From Planococcus citri (taxonomy: Eukaryota; Arthropoda; Insecta; Hemiptera; Pseudococcidae): a stretch of 64,000 nt of DNA. Location: assembly GCF_950023065.1 (NCBI RefSeq), contig NC_088678.1:6252580-6316579 (forward strand), written 5' to 3'. The translations under genes and the position numbers were made by a program. Numbering within the stretch: the first letter of the stretch is position 1; every line of letters starts with the position of its first letter. The notes under the pieces were generated by a model. That model worked only from the letters and a program-made list of their open reading frames with translations, was not told the origin of the DNA and ran no database searches. This document shows positions 14,248-25,832 of this stretch, one piece after another.

Positions 14248-16033
14248 CAGGGATTGTACTCAAATTTTTCTCAAAAAAAGTAACTTTAGTAACCAAAAAA
14301 GCGGGAAAAAGTAACCAAAAAGTAACCAAAAAATGTAAATGTAAAAAAAAGTGGCAACCAAAGAACTTCAATGCATTCAAAATCAAAAAATTACATTTGA
14401 TTTTAGATTACAAAAAAAAAACAAAACGTTTATGAAAATTTCGATAGCAGTTTTTTCAAAAAACACAGAAAAAAACATCAAAATTCAAATACCAACCATT
14501 TTTTGAAAAAAAACCTAACAAAAGCTCGAAACAGCGTATCAACATTTCAAAAGTAACTCGTAGATTAAAATACAAAAAGATCGCATGAAAATAATATTAT
14601 GGATTTGATTAGAAGTGCCTAGAAAAACTTCCCCAAATTTTATTAAGGTAAAAAGCACTGAAATTTAAGAAAAAACATCGCAAGAATTGAAAAAAAAAAC
14701 TCATGAAGGAAAATCGTCGAAAAATTGGAAAATAGAATCTATGAGAATTCAAAACAATAAAACTTGAAGAAATCCTCAAAAAAATTCCAAATAAAATCAT
14801 CAAGTCTCAAAGTCCAAAAAAACTCGAAAAAAATCTGTAAACAGGGGAATTCTGCAAAAATTTTCAACATTTGGGACTAAATTAGGAGGAAAAGTTATTA
14901 AAAATCTCGAAAATTCTAGAAAAAAGGTTTCGCCGAAATTCAGAACAAAAATAGGCAGAAAAACGAATCAATGAAATTCAAAACAAAATTATGGAAATGA
15001 TGAAAATGGAAATCCTTCGAAAATTCAGTTCAGAGAAAAAAAAATTGTTCAAAGAGAGAGAGGGATTCAACGAATAAAAGATACATCAAGATGCAGAAAA
15101 ATCCACTACAAAAGGTGAAAATACACAAAAAAAAACAAAGTCATCAAATTTTGAAGAAGATTCCCTCCCTTCGTGAAAAAGAAGATCAAAATTTGAAGGA
15201 AGTTATGATTTTTGGAAAAAGAAAAATCACAATCCACAAGAAATGTGAGCAAAAAAGTCACTTTGTTTTTTAAAGCACGAAACTCAAAAAAAACTGTTGA
15301 AATGAAAAAAAATGCGGTCAACATTCAGGCAAAAAATGACCACAATAAATTTTGGACAAAACTACAGAATCGTGAAAATACAAAGTTAAAGAAATCATTC
15401 AAAAATGTAGAAACTTCGCCAAAATTTGAAAAGAGAAAAAAAATTGAAATTTTGAGAAGTTATCGAAAAATTAAGAAAAAGAGAACTCCCGAAAATTCAA
15501 AAAAAATCATACCCGTCAGAATAGGGAAAAATCTACAAAAATTCAAAAGAAAACTGGTGAAGAAAAAAATTCAAAAAAGCCATCGAACCGAAATATAAGG
15601 AGAAATCCCGACTATTTGAGCAATAAAATCACACAAGCTTGAGGAAAAATTTTTATGGAAAAATCACGAGAATTCAAGGTGATGAAATTCGGCAAAAATT
15701 CAGGGGAAAATCATCAAAATTCAGAGCAAAATCATGGAAAAATTATTTTGGAAAAAAATCACCACCAAAATTCAAGATATAAAAATCAATCAAGACAGAA
15801 GAAAATCCACTAAAAACCATCGAGAAATTCAAAAATGATAATACCTATCGCAATTGGAAAACCTCTAAGTACATTTCAAATCAGAACTAAAAAAAATTAA
15901 ATTCAAAGGAAACTTGTGAAAAAACTTGGAAAAAGTAACTTTTAGTGACCAACATTTTAAAAAAGTAACCAAAAGTTACTATTAGTAACTTTAGTAAGTT
16001 GGTTACTTAAAAAGTAACCGAGTACAATCCCTG
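14248..16033. mobile_element. hAT-like non-autonomous element, copy B
   Basis: Begins CAGGGATTGTACTC and ends with the reverse complement GAGTACAATCCCTG, giving a 14-bp terminal inverted repeat of the YANNG type typical of hAT elements. GTAAC/GTTAC motifs cluster just inside both ends, as subterminal repeats do in hAT elements. The 1786-bp interior is A-rich and has no transposase. The flanking 8-mers (left ATTATTAA, right CTTATGCT) do not match, so no target duplication is seen. The right flank begins exactly at the segmental duplication, hinting that recombination replaced one side. Confidence 0.65.
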
Positions 16034-17130
16034 CTTATGCTGCAAACGTACGAAGTTTCGAAACATGAAATATAAACCAATCAAAAATATCGTCAAAGTT
16101 TTTCAAAAAAAAAAAAAATCAAAGATTATTCAAAATATCCTTCACGTTGGTAGAGAGGCTCGTACTCAATTTTTTTCAAAAATAAAAAAATAAACTTACG
16201 TAACCAAAATTTTTGGAAAAGTAAGCAATCATCACAAAGCAATTTTAAAGTAATGAAAAAAAAGAAGGAAATTCTCGATTATTACTTGAAGTCAATTTCG
16301 AATCCATCCGGAAAAATGTATTCTAAATCACCATGAAAAAAAATTCACCCGAAATCACCTAGAAAAATTCATTTAGAATCATCGCGAAAAAATTTCTTTG
16401 AAATCACGAAAACTCCCAAACTGGATTTCAAAAAATGAGATTCCTAAATCATCATAGGAAAATTCATTCTAAAAATCTATCTACCAAAAAAAGTCATCAA
16501 AAAATACAATGAAAAAAATAATTTGTCAAATGCTCTACAAAAACTATACAAGAATTCAATAATAAAAAAAAAATCATCGTATCGCCACGAAAAATCATCA
16601 CGAAAAAATTCTGCACAGGAGAAAAATTGAAATTCTCAACTCCAACCAAGGGGCTTGTATCTGGAAGTGGAGGACTGAAGGGAACAAGAAACACAACGAC
16701 GCCATAAAATATCGAAATTTCGATAACATAAAGTCGAAAATTTACTAAACAATTAATGAAATCAATCACGGAAATTGAATGAACAGTTGTGCAACGTAAC
16801 AGAACCATCAAGAATTTATAAGACTTGATCAAAAGTGATCATTCAAATCAAAACGTAAGAAATTTCATTTGAATACAATCAACATTAGCTATTATTCAAG
16901 TAATAAAAATCCGGATTCGAATTCAAAATCAAAAATTCGTGTTTTTCATACAACTTTCCGGCTTTAAAAAAATCAAAATCAAAATTTCAATAACTAACGG
17001 GCACGCGAAACCGGCTTGGCGACCCTGCATTTTTGTAAATTCGTCAAACATACCTAATTTACAATAATTACAATATTTACAAATGGTGCAGGAAGTCAGT
17101 AATACTAAGCGTTTGATATTTATCACCTTT
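16034..17130. repeat. Segmental duplication, copy 2
   Basis: Direct copy of 12890-13905, starting immediately after the hAT-like element at 14248-16033. It carries the same ordered phrases, including GTAGAGAGGCTCGTACTCAA and TTTCCGGCTTTAAAAAAATC. No gene content is visible. Confidence 0.85.
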
Positions 17131-17394
17131 AATCAAAACTTCAACGAGTTTTTGGAGTAAAAAAAGAATTGAGCTCAATGGTAACATTTCGAGCTTTTCA
17201 AAGTTTCAAAAACGAACCATAAAAGGTAGGTAGGTACTCATTACCTACACGTAAACCTTCAGCCTTCAGCGAAAATTACCTACAACCACAGCCTTCAGCG
17301 AAAATTACCTACAACCAAACTTCACGAGTAAAATCTAACAAAAATCGTTCAGATTATCGAAAACTATCCAAAATTGATCAAATCTTATTGAAAT

Positions 17395-17995
17395 CATTAA
17401 GATAAAATCAATCGGACAGTAAAATGTAACTGTGAAATCGGCCGAGATACACGAATCACGAACAAAATACACATAAATGTCAATGTTGGTAAAAACATTC
17501 ATTCAAATTATTTTAAAGTTTGTTTTATATAGGTACCACAGATTTGACGTACACAAACTAATCGAATATTCGATTACAACAAGAGAACTACTTATAATTA
17601 GAACATCAACGTGAATATCAATAGGTAATTGATGAAAATAATCCTAATACCATAACTCACCCCAAAAAAACAGTCGTTCAACTTTTCAGGTATGCACCTG
17701 TTACTCATCATCATATAAGTCGCGACAGGTTTCCACAGAGCCCAAAGAACTGATCAAGTCTAAACTTGGAAAGATGCGAAACATTTCTCATCATAATTCC
17801 GAAATCATCGCCTGCATCAAGAAAACAAAAACATCAATCGGACAAGAAATGTAACCGTGAAATCGGCCGAGATACACGAATCACGAACAAAATACACGTA
17901 AATTTCAATGTTGGTAAAAATATTCATTCAAATTATTCTAACGTTTGTTTCATGTAGGTATACCTACCACAGATTTGACGTACACAAATTAATCG
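17395..17995. repeat. Local direct repeat of about 170 bp
   Basis: 17400-17570 and 17838-17995 share GAAATCGGCCGAGATACACG, AATCACGAACAAAATACAC, CAATGTTGGTAAAAA and CAGATTTGACGTACACAAA in order. Each is followed by the AATCGAATATTCGATTACAA start of the exon-like cassette, so the duplicated unit probably comprised both parts. Confidence 0.75.
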
Positions 17996-18072
17996 AATAT
18001 TCGATTACAACTGAACAACAGAACTATATAACATGAACATCAACGCGAATATCAATTAATTAAAATAAAAAT

Positions 18073-18235
18073 CAATCAACTCACCCTAACAAAAAATCGT
18101 TCATTTTTTCAAGTATTACCATCACCAACGAGTCGCGACAGGTTGAATAGAGGACTTGATCACGTCTTTTCGAAAAAGTGCGAAATATACTTTCGATCGT
18201 AAAGCTGAAGTGCTCAACCCATCAACTGCAAAAAA
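18073..18235 (-). pseudogene. Orphan exon-like cassette, copy 3 (frameshifted)
   Basis: Matches the cassette at 14022-14171, keeping CGACAGGTTGAATAG on the plus strand, but small indels break the frame. The donor side reads TTTGTTAGGGTGAG instead of TTGTTACGGTGAG. It looks like a decayed copy of the same exon. Confidence 0.4.
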
Positions 18236-18299
18236 AAAAAACGACCATTACCTAATTAAGATCGAACCAGTAAAACGAAAAAATGTGTACGTGAAGTAT

Positions 18300-19200
18300 T
18301 AGAAATAATACAAGAAATCACGAACGAAATAGGCGTCAACGTGGGTAAAAATATTCGTTCAAAATTGCACATTTGATTCACGTATGACAGATTTTATTAT
18401 ATATAGGTATCTTAAATATTAATCCGACAACCGAAACAAAAACATGAATTAATCAAAACTGAACTAATCGAATTCCGAAAGCAAACAAACATGAAAATCA
18501 AGAAACTGCCATCAGTAGTGCCCAAAATCACTCATTCACTATCGTAACATTCGATTGACATTATCCCACAGATTTGACAACAATTAATCCAACATCTAAA
18601 TATCACTCGAACTCCAACGCAAAAGTAACCTCGAAAGTTGAAAAAAGCGAAAGAAAACCTAAACAATGCATGAGTCATAGTGACGAAACGAGCGAGCGTT
18701 AGTGGTGGTGGTGAAAAAAAAATGATTCAAACCTAAACCTTTCAGGATCGGCGATAACGATTACAAAAGAAAGACGATGCCGAAGGAGAACTCGAAAAGT
18801 GTAGAAAGGCGATAACCCGGAGAACTTACAAGGAGGGGGGGGGGGTTGTGAAGTCACTGACAGGCTAGCTAGAGCGTAGAGCCTTCCTTCCCCGCTCGTC
18901 CGGACGCCGGAATTTTGTTTTCGTTCAACTCTGAACTCGCTGAAATTTGAAAATGAAAATCCTACAGACGCAATGACTCAGCCATCTCTTGAGAATGATA
19001 CGTGCACAAAATAAGCAATTTAAACACACACTCACACACACGTACAAATACAAACGATCTACACGCTATCAAATAACGAGCGATGTGCTCAGTTTTCCTA
19101 CACGAAATTTTACACCACACATAACAAAATTACCGGTGCCAAATGTGTTTGAATAATTTTGAACAGTAAATAGTAATTATATAATAATCGAACACTTACA
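18300..19200. other. Spacer, no gene seen
   Basis: Contains a poly-G run at about 18836-18846 and a CACACACTCACACACACG simple repeat near 19026. No coding or RNA feature was supported. Confidence 0.4.
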
Positions 19201-20575
19201 CGTCCAGTTCAAAGTTACCACTATACTTTCTTCGGTGATGAGCTATTTTTTGGTATCTGTATTGGATAGAGTCGACGGGCATATAGGCGGACTAGAATTC
19301 ATTTCACAACACTGTTCATCAATTGGTAAATTAGCAGCAGGTACCAGGACAAAATCATCCGATGTTTCAGAACTAATAAAAATATTGAAACCTATAGAAA
19401 AAACAAACATTTCAATAGACCAATCGATACGTATAGGTAATTCTAACAAATGTCAAATAGCTCACTGAATCTATTATTGAAAATTTTCAACTGGTTACAT
19501 TTGGTTGGTTTGGGTAAAGCGCTAGGTTTCTTTTCATCTCGAACTTCGATGTAATTGCTTAGCTCTGCTGGAATGAGACAAATCGAGATATTACTTTCGT
19601 GAAGAAATCAAGTAGGTATCATGTTTCAACTTGTTTGATTCTAAATCTTACTCATTTCACGAGGACTGGGAAGCGGTTTGGGACGCATCGGAGATGATCT
19701 CTTTATCAAATGTGGATGATTGAAGTAATCTTCGAAAAATATTCTATCGGATGAGTTACGTTTTCGAAGACGAGTCAGCAGATCTCTCAAATCAGATGAT
19801 ACGCTTTCCAAGAAACTGTCAACAATAAATATAATATTAAAACGCTGAATAAAACACATTAAACACCCAATACTGAACAACGAGTACTTACCTAGGTACA
19901 AGATTTTCGCTCTTCTCGTAAATATTCTTCAAACCTGCAGCAGTAGTATAGTTGCACTGAAAGGAACGTAACTCAGCAAACATTGATACATTATTGTTCT
20001 TAAACTTCACAAGTCAGCTTTGGCATCGTATTTTCGTGACATTATTATTTCCGGTGCCTTAAATTCAACGTAAACTTGGTCAAAATTAAACTGAAAACTA
20101 GCCTAAAGATAAATGAGCTTATTTTACCGTGCATGTAGGAGATCCACGCATCGTAGCAGCCATTACTCCGTCCATTAAAACTCGGGCAAATCCGAAATGA
20201 GCTACACCACCTACAACTTCAAATAGGTATTCACATTATACTTAGTTACGAGTACAATAATTCATCGAATAAAACATAACCGAAATCAGAACGTCTTCTT
20301 TACCTATTTTCAATATGACTTTTCCGGTCTCGAATACATCCTAGAATCTTTTCTATCACATGCAGTAAACTTTGGATCGAATTTCAACAAGATATTCTGC
20401 GGTTCAAATCTCTATGCACTATTCCTTCCTTTAGCGTTCAAGGCTCGCATCGCACCAGCTATAGAATTAAGAATCGAGTCATCAATGGAATGGCATTAAA
20501 ACACAAGAAAATGACCGATTTTACATACCTAGCTGTCTGGTGAACAATCTATGATATTTTTACCAAGTCATTATT
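19200..20575 (-). pseudogene. Atg1: Atg1/ULK autophagy kinase, decayed fragment
   Basis: On the minus strand, pieces of an Atg1/ULK serine/threonine kinase occur in the correct order, separated by intron-like gaps. From high to low coordinate they are: RLFTRQL (near 20530); GAMRALNAKG then HRDL, a one-base deletion, and PQNILLKF (20380-20470); FGFARVLMDG and MAATMRGSPTC (20124-20200); YDAKADL, a stop where ULKs have Trp, then TIMYQCL and FQCNYTTAAGLKNIYEKS (19890-20040); DLRDLLTRLRKRNSSDR and FFEDYFNHPHL (19700-19815). The post-kinase motif SSETSDDFVLVPAANLP follows (19243-19400). The metal-binding DFG Asp is His here. Stops, the deletion and the lost Asp mean no active kinase is made. Gaps between pieces argue for genomic duplication rather than retrocopying. 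N-terminal lobe and C-terminus are absent. Confidence 0.85.
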
Positions 20576-20589
20576 AAACTGAAACGAAG

Positions 20590-21075
20590 AAACGATAAAT
20601 TACAAACATGAGCTCAAAATATAAAAAGCGCACAAGAGCAGGATGGATTAAAAAGCGCGAAAACGGGACCACAAGCGACGCAGGTACCTTCTGGGAGCAA
20701 TGCAAAAAACCGACTAAATTTGAAGTGGGAACCGGAAACAGGAGCCGTCATGGCTGCAAATTGCAAAAGTTGGGGGAAACAAGCAACCAATGAGAATGCA
20801 GTAAAATTATTATGTTGGTGCCAAACTTCAAATTTGTCAATTGGGCTTATGCACCATGATGACAAAATGTCAAAAAACAAATTATTTCGATTCATTTTTT
20901 TTTTACGTTAACATGTAAATTATGGCGTAATATTGTAAAATTAAATATTTAAACTAAATTTATCGCAAAATATTTACTTTTTCAATAATTTTTTTCTCGG
21001 ATTTTGTTGAAAAAACGATTTTTGGTCATAAATCTTTGTACTGGGTCTAGATATTGCAATCAGCTGTTTGGTTTT
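20590..21075. other. Spacer, no gene seen
   Basis: Short overlapping frames on both strands (20608-20911) lack recognisable features. The sequence ends at the target duplication of the 907-bp TIR element. Confidence 0.4.
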
Positions 21076-21084
21076 CATTTGCAG

Positions 21085-21991
21085 ACTAATCGTTAGCCGC
21101 CGCAAAATTGGATTTTACTCCGACCAATGAAAACGTGTTTTATGTTTCCATAACCTCCCACTCAAACTGTGATAACACTGTTGTGAGTGTTGTGTGTTAT
21201 TTTTGTAAATTTCAATCTTCAATTTTAGAATTGTGAAAAAATAAAAAAGGAGAGTGAGATAAACGTTCATAACCGATTCACGAACTTCTTTGATGAATAT
21301 TTATTTAGTTATCTCAGTTATCTGGAATTTTACTCAACATTTTCTGAGTTGATTTTCCACAGTAGACTGATTTCCAGGTCTAGAAAGGAGAATACGTACC
21401 TATTATTAATTAGAAATTTTGAGAACTGAAAAACTACTTGTACTACTTTAGAATTAGATGACGAGAAAAAACAAAATAAGTAATGAGAAGGAAATATATG
21501 TAATAAGAGAGTGAGAATACAAATCATTTTTTACCATAAGCCCTTCGGCATTTTGAAAAGTCAATTCATTCTAATCTAATCGATTTCTAGATCAGAGTGA
21601 TCATTCATATTTGCAAAATGTACGTAGATCAAAATTTATTCTTTTCAGATTGAAGAATTATCTGAAAATTTTTGAAATGAGTTGTAATATCGCGAGCAAG
21701 ATTTGCTAGTTGCTGCAGTTATCAAATTATCAATTATTTATAATAAATGAAATGACATGATTGCATAGGTAGGTAGGTACTGCATAGAAAAATTACTCAT
21801 TAGTCATTTGTAATGAATAATAATTGAAACAATAAATTAATATCACACGAAATAGCGAAATTAGGCAGTTTGAATCTATTTTCAATAAAAATTGTAAGTT
21901 TGCTATCCTTACTATATCCTTTATTTGTGTGTGGGGAATGCGTTTTCATTGGTCGGAGTAAAATCCAGTTTTGCGGCGGCTAACGATTAGT
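21085..21991. mobile_element. 907-bp non-autonomous TIR transposon, 9-bp target duplication
   Basis: Terminal inverted repeats of 51 bp (21085-21135 and 21941-21991) differ at one position. They begin ACTAATCGTTAGCCGCCGCA. The element is flanked by perfect 9-bp direct repeats CATTTGCAG at 21076-21084 and 21992-22000. The interior is AT-rich without a transposase. A 9-bp duplication fits Mutator-like elements (9-11 bp) or Merlin (8-9 bp). Low TIR divergence suggests recent mobility, driven in trans. Confidence 0.9.
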
Positions 21992-22269
21992 CATTTGCAG
22001 GCGATTTTGCCAAATTTATGAAGTTTGGTTTCATGAAGTTTGGAATTTGGATTTTGGAACTTGGAAGTTTCAACTTTCAACTGAAGAATGGTATGAAAAT
22101 GAAATTCCAATGCTCGGTCGGAAAAGTACCTATTTTCTAACTTACCCTGCGATGCAAATATCCACTTCGTTTGCAATGAAATGTTCATCGTTCATCGTTA
22201 ATCAAAATGTCATTAGATGCAGGTGCAGATTGCAAATTCGAAGCTGCATTACAAATTACATAGTCGTTT

Positions 22270-23180
22270 AGCTCACAGGTCCTCGGATACATGTTATGGA
22301 TGATAACTTATTGACCAAGAAATTGGTGAGTTTGTTTTCAATGTAATTTGACAATTACCGAATTCTGAATTCTTTAAGTGATCGTTTGTATTTGTAGGAC
22401 TTTTCGTGGCTGCAAGTTGAACAAGAATCGTTGTGGAATGATGTAAAACACGAACCAGCAGGAATCTCTGAAAGCGATCAATACGTCAAGTTTTCCTACC
22501 TGAAACACAAAACCAAGTGTTTTATCAATGTAAGCAATACCAACAAGTATAGTTCAACTTCGTGCTGCAACATCAAACCAATATTCAGTCCAACAACGAC
22601 CGAATTTACAATTAAGGAATCGTTTTAGATACGTGAACAGGTTTCAGGACATTAATGATAATATACCTACTTCCTTGTGTAATCGTTCCAGATGGTATAT
22701 CTTCGCGAGATCTCATTCTATTCTTCTTACAGTAGGATTAAAATGTCAAGATGATGCTTCCGTTTCGCTACCTAGTCAAGAAAAATCAATCGTGATTTCG
22801 AATGGAACGTTTGCAGTACCTAAACCACGTACCTATATATTCTTCAGACGTGATCGATTGAATGCTCATCTGGCTAGAGACAGTTCAGTACGACCATATG
22901 ACCATAATGAATTAAATGATATTCCTGCGATAAATACGATCAGCGTTTCACTACTCGTTGGGATCTCGCCTTTCATTTACGTAGGTACCATATACCTACA
23001 TTTCGGTGTGTTCCCGTGCGATTACCTGCGGTAAAGCGTTTCCAGCCGAAAGTAAATTGGAATGATCGAAGAACCAATATCGGCGAACGCCCATTCCTTT
23101 GTAACTTGTGCAGTAAAGCTTTGGCGAATCGTTTGAAGACTCATGCTGCCGTAGAAGTACGCAAAGCAGCTAATATATCA
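22270..23180 (+). pseudogene. C2H2 zinc-finger gene remnant
   Basis: An exon ending MDDNLLTKKL is followed by a donor (GTGAGT, 22326) and an acceptor (TTTGTAG, 22398), then DFSWLQVEQESLWNDVKHEP, so splicing signals survive. Further on, 23008-23060 encodes VFPCDY, a one-base insertion, then CGKAFPAESKLE. 23085-23160 encodes GERPFLCNLCSKALANRLKTH. These are C2H2 fingers with the classic HTGERP-type linker, but the frame is broken and the first finger lacks its histidines. The middle part (22633-23000) is open but has no recognisable domain. Best read as a dead copy of a zinc-finger transcription factor. Confidence 0.7.
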
Positions 23181-23199
23181 TAAGAGTGTATCGTTCGAT

Positions 23200-24455
23200 G
23201 TTTATTTCCATGTTTCGTGTGTTTTAATTTTTTTAATACCTAAGGAACTTTTTTGTGGCATTTTATTGATCCGGTTAAATATAATAAAGATTAGGTATCT
23301 ATTGCTCTTGTTCCTCAGTTCATAGATAGTTTCAAAGAGAAATGTGGTAAGTACTTTGGAAGGATTTAGAAAATTTCAAGAGAGAGTGAATCATCTTTAT
23401 GCATCCGTTTCCAACTTCCTTTATTATAAAAGTTATAAGAACAAACGTTATATGATACTAGGTACTCATGTTTGAAGAAAACTTGGTATCACCGTGCGTA
23501 TTTATCTCACCTTTGATTGAAGTATAGTAAAATCACGCTGAAATTGTTGCATTCTAGCTGGAAATTATTGTTAAATATTTCGAGTATCGGGAAGTTGATG
23601 TAGCGAAGCCTTGGATACATTCGATTGTGTAGGACAAGTGAGTAATTTCATTTGGGAAATAGCTTCAGCAGATTACCTATTATTTTAGGTCTGAATAATC
23701 TTAAATTTCCAATTGTAGAGTTGATATAGTTCTAAGTGAAATCGGCTTATAGAGAAACTTGTCAGATTGACGTTGACATCGTTACTTAGTTGAAAAATGA
23801 ACTGGATTTTACGCAGATACAAAATTTCGAGAGCATTTGATACTTCTATAAATCATCATACTATTGAGAAAGTGAGTACTATACATATTCTTCCATTCAC
23901 AAGACGAAAATTTAAGTATCTACTAAAGAATTTGAAATTTTAGTAGAAACTTGTTACAGTGGATCAAAGATGTAATCTTTATATAGGTAGGTAGCTTTCG
24001 GGATGAATTTATAAAATTGGTAAAATCCATTCGAAGAAGAGACAGGACGCTGTAAGTAGACAAAATATAATAGCAACTTTCAAAGATAGATTACAGCATT
24101 ATGATTTTTTTTTGGTTCTTTAATAATGTTTGTTTCATTTTTAAGTGTAAATTTTTATTTGTACTTGTACGAGTGATGGATCAGTTTTGCGTGTTCATTT
24201 GGTAGCTGGAAATTAAAAAGATGTCCGAAATGAAGAAGTAGGTATGTTTCTCTTCGTATTTACTCGTGCGTGTTCGGAAATACAGGATGGTATGATAAAT
24301 TTTACTCTATCTAATGGGTAGGTAGATTGATTTTCTCTGCATTGAATATTGAAAAACGTTTATGATTCGGTGTAGATAAATTTAATTTTCTGACAATTTC
24401 TCAGAGAGTGCATGTTATTCCGTTGTTTTTGACAATGTAGCTACAAAAAATCTAA
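23200..24455. other. Spacer, no gene seen
   Basis: AT-rich, with scattered TAGGTAGGTA runs. No coding signal, terminal repeats or RNA genes were recognised. Confidence 0.4.
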
Positions 24456-24460
24456 TAACT

Positions 24461-25305
24461 CGGTGTCAAAAAAATATTACACAGTACAAAAAAAAATAAC
24501 ATTTGAAAAGAAAATATTTTTATGTTCATTCGAATACATAAATAACATAAAAACTTGAAAAACAAAATCTAACTTTTTCACGCATTTAAAAAACTTGGAT
24601 AATATCGACGGTATGATTAGATATTAAAGAGATAGGTACTAACGATACTAATAATAATAAAACGTAAGTATGTACTTATTTATTTAAAACAAAATCACGA
24701 TCTCATAACGAACATATAAAAAACTCAAAAACACTCATCAACATTTTCCACAATATAACAAGGAACTATTAATAAAAAAAAGATCAACTAGTTAAATGAT
24801 GCGCAGATGTAGAAAAACATAAATAACATTTTGAATTCACACATCAATACGACTTGTTCGAATCAAACCTTTTTAGCTAGGTAGGTCACTAAAATTTCAT
24901 CCTCAATGTTGCAGAAATCTCACATTGTAAGAGTAAATAAAAATAAGAAAAACAACATAATAAAAATTATATACATTAAAAACTAACATCTATCTTCGTA
25001 GTCAAATTATCCGCACGATTTCAACGTTTCATGCCTTTTAATAATTGCAGCGATTCATCATCAAAGGAGCTTTTTTCTTTTTCACTGAAACAAATCGAAG
25101 AATATTCACAAGTTACTCGTAAAATATTCAAACGAGGATTTTTTTAATAGAAAAAATATCATTAGTCTATTCACGTATATTCAATGAATTTTCCGATGAT
25201 ACGGTAACTGCCGGAGGAGCTGCTAGACTTTGTTGAGCTAGTCTTTCTTTCACTGATTGAACAGCAGCTGGAGATGGTTGGGGTCCTTTTGGAGGTCTTT
25301 TTAAC
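24461..25305 (-). pseudogene. Dead partial copy of the Elongin A 3' end
   Basis: Direct-orientation copy of 30063-30926, covering the 3' flank, last exon, last intron and most of the penultimate exon of the Elongin A gene. Shared phrases include ATTACACAGTACAAAAAAA, TCACGATCTCATAACGAA and CCTTTTAATAATTGCAGCGA. In the copy the last exon has lost one T (GCGATTCATC instead of GCGATTTCATC), shifting the frame. About 26 bases are missing from the penultimate exon near 25300. The intron is retained, so this was a DNA-level duplication. The copy ends at about 25305 in unrelated sequence. Confidence 0.9.
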
Positions 25306-25832
25306 CTTGAGGTCCTCTTACCAACGGTCTAAGTTTCATTCAAATCAGATATTATCATGTGGGGGGCTTCCCTTGTGAGAAAGATCTGTTTGATATTCAT
25401 TTTTTCTGTAAAAATTTCTTTCATGACTGGCCTACTTAAGGTTTTTTCATTTTTTTTTCAATTTCAAAATTTATCAAAAACGTAACTGCCATCGATCATG
25501 ATGTGTTACTCGATGAAAAACATAGATCATTCAACTTTACGATCATTTTAAAAATACCGAAATTGCCTCATACCTACTTCACTCTCTTACTTTCACTCAA
25601 TCGCACATTCACATTCAAAAATGAAACACCGTACTAGTTCGTAGCTGCAATACTTTTAAAATGAAGAACAACATTCATACTGAACCTTTTCAAAAATGTA
25701 ATCAAATCAAATTCGAATAAAAAAATACTTGAATCATTCAACTAATTAAACAAACATGCATGCAGGATTAGGTGACATCTTATTACTATCAATATATCAC
25801 ACATAATTTACAAACAGAAACTTTTTTTTAAC
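25306..25832. other. Spacer, no gene seen
   Basis: AT-rich sequence between the Elongin A fragment and the unrecognised minus-strand exons. It may contain the 3' untranslated region of the latter. Confidence 0.4.

Noticed and set aside
15212..15598. 128-residue Lys-rich frame
   Set aside because: It lies inside an A-rich transposon interior. Its composition follows the base composition, and the sister copy at 9297-11190 does not keep the frame.
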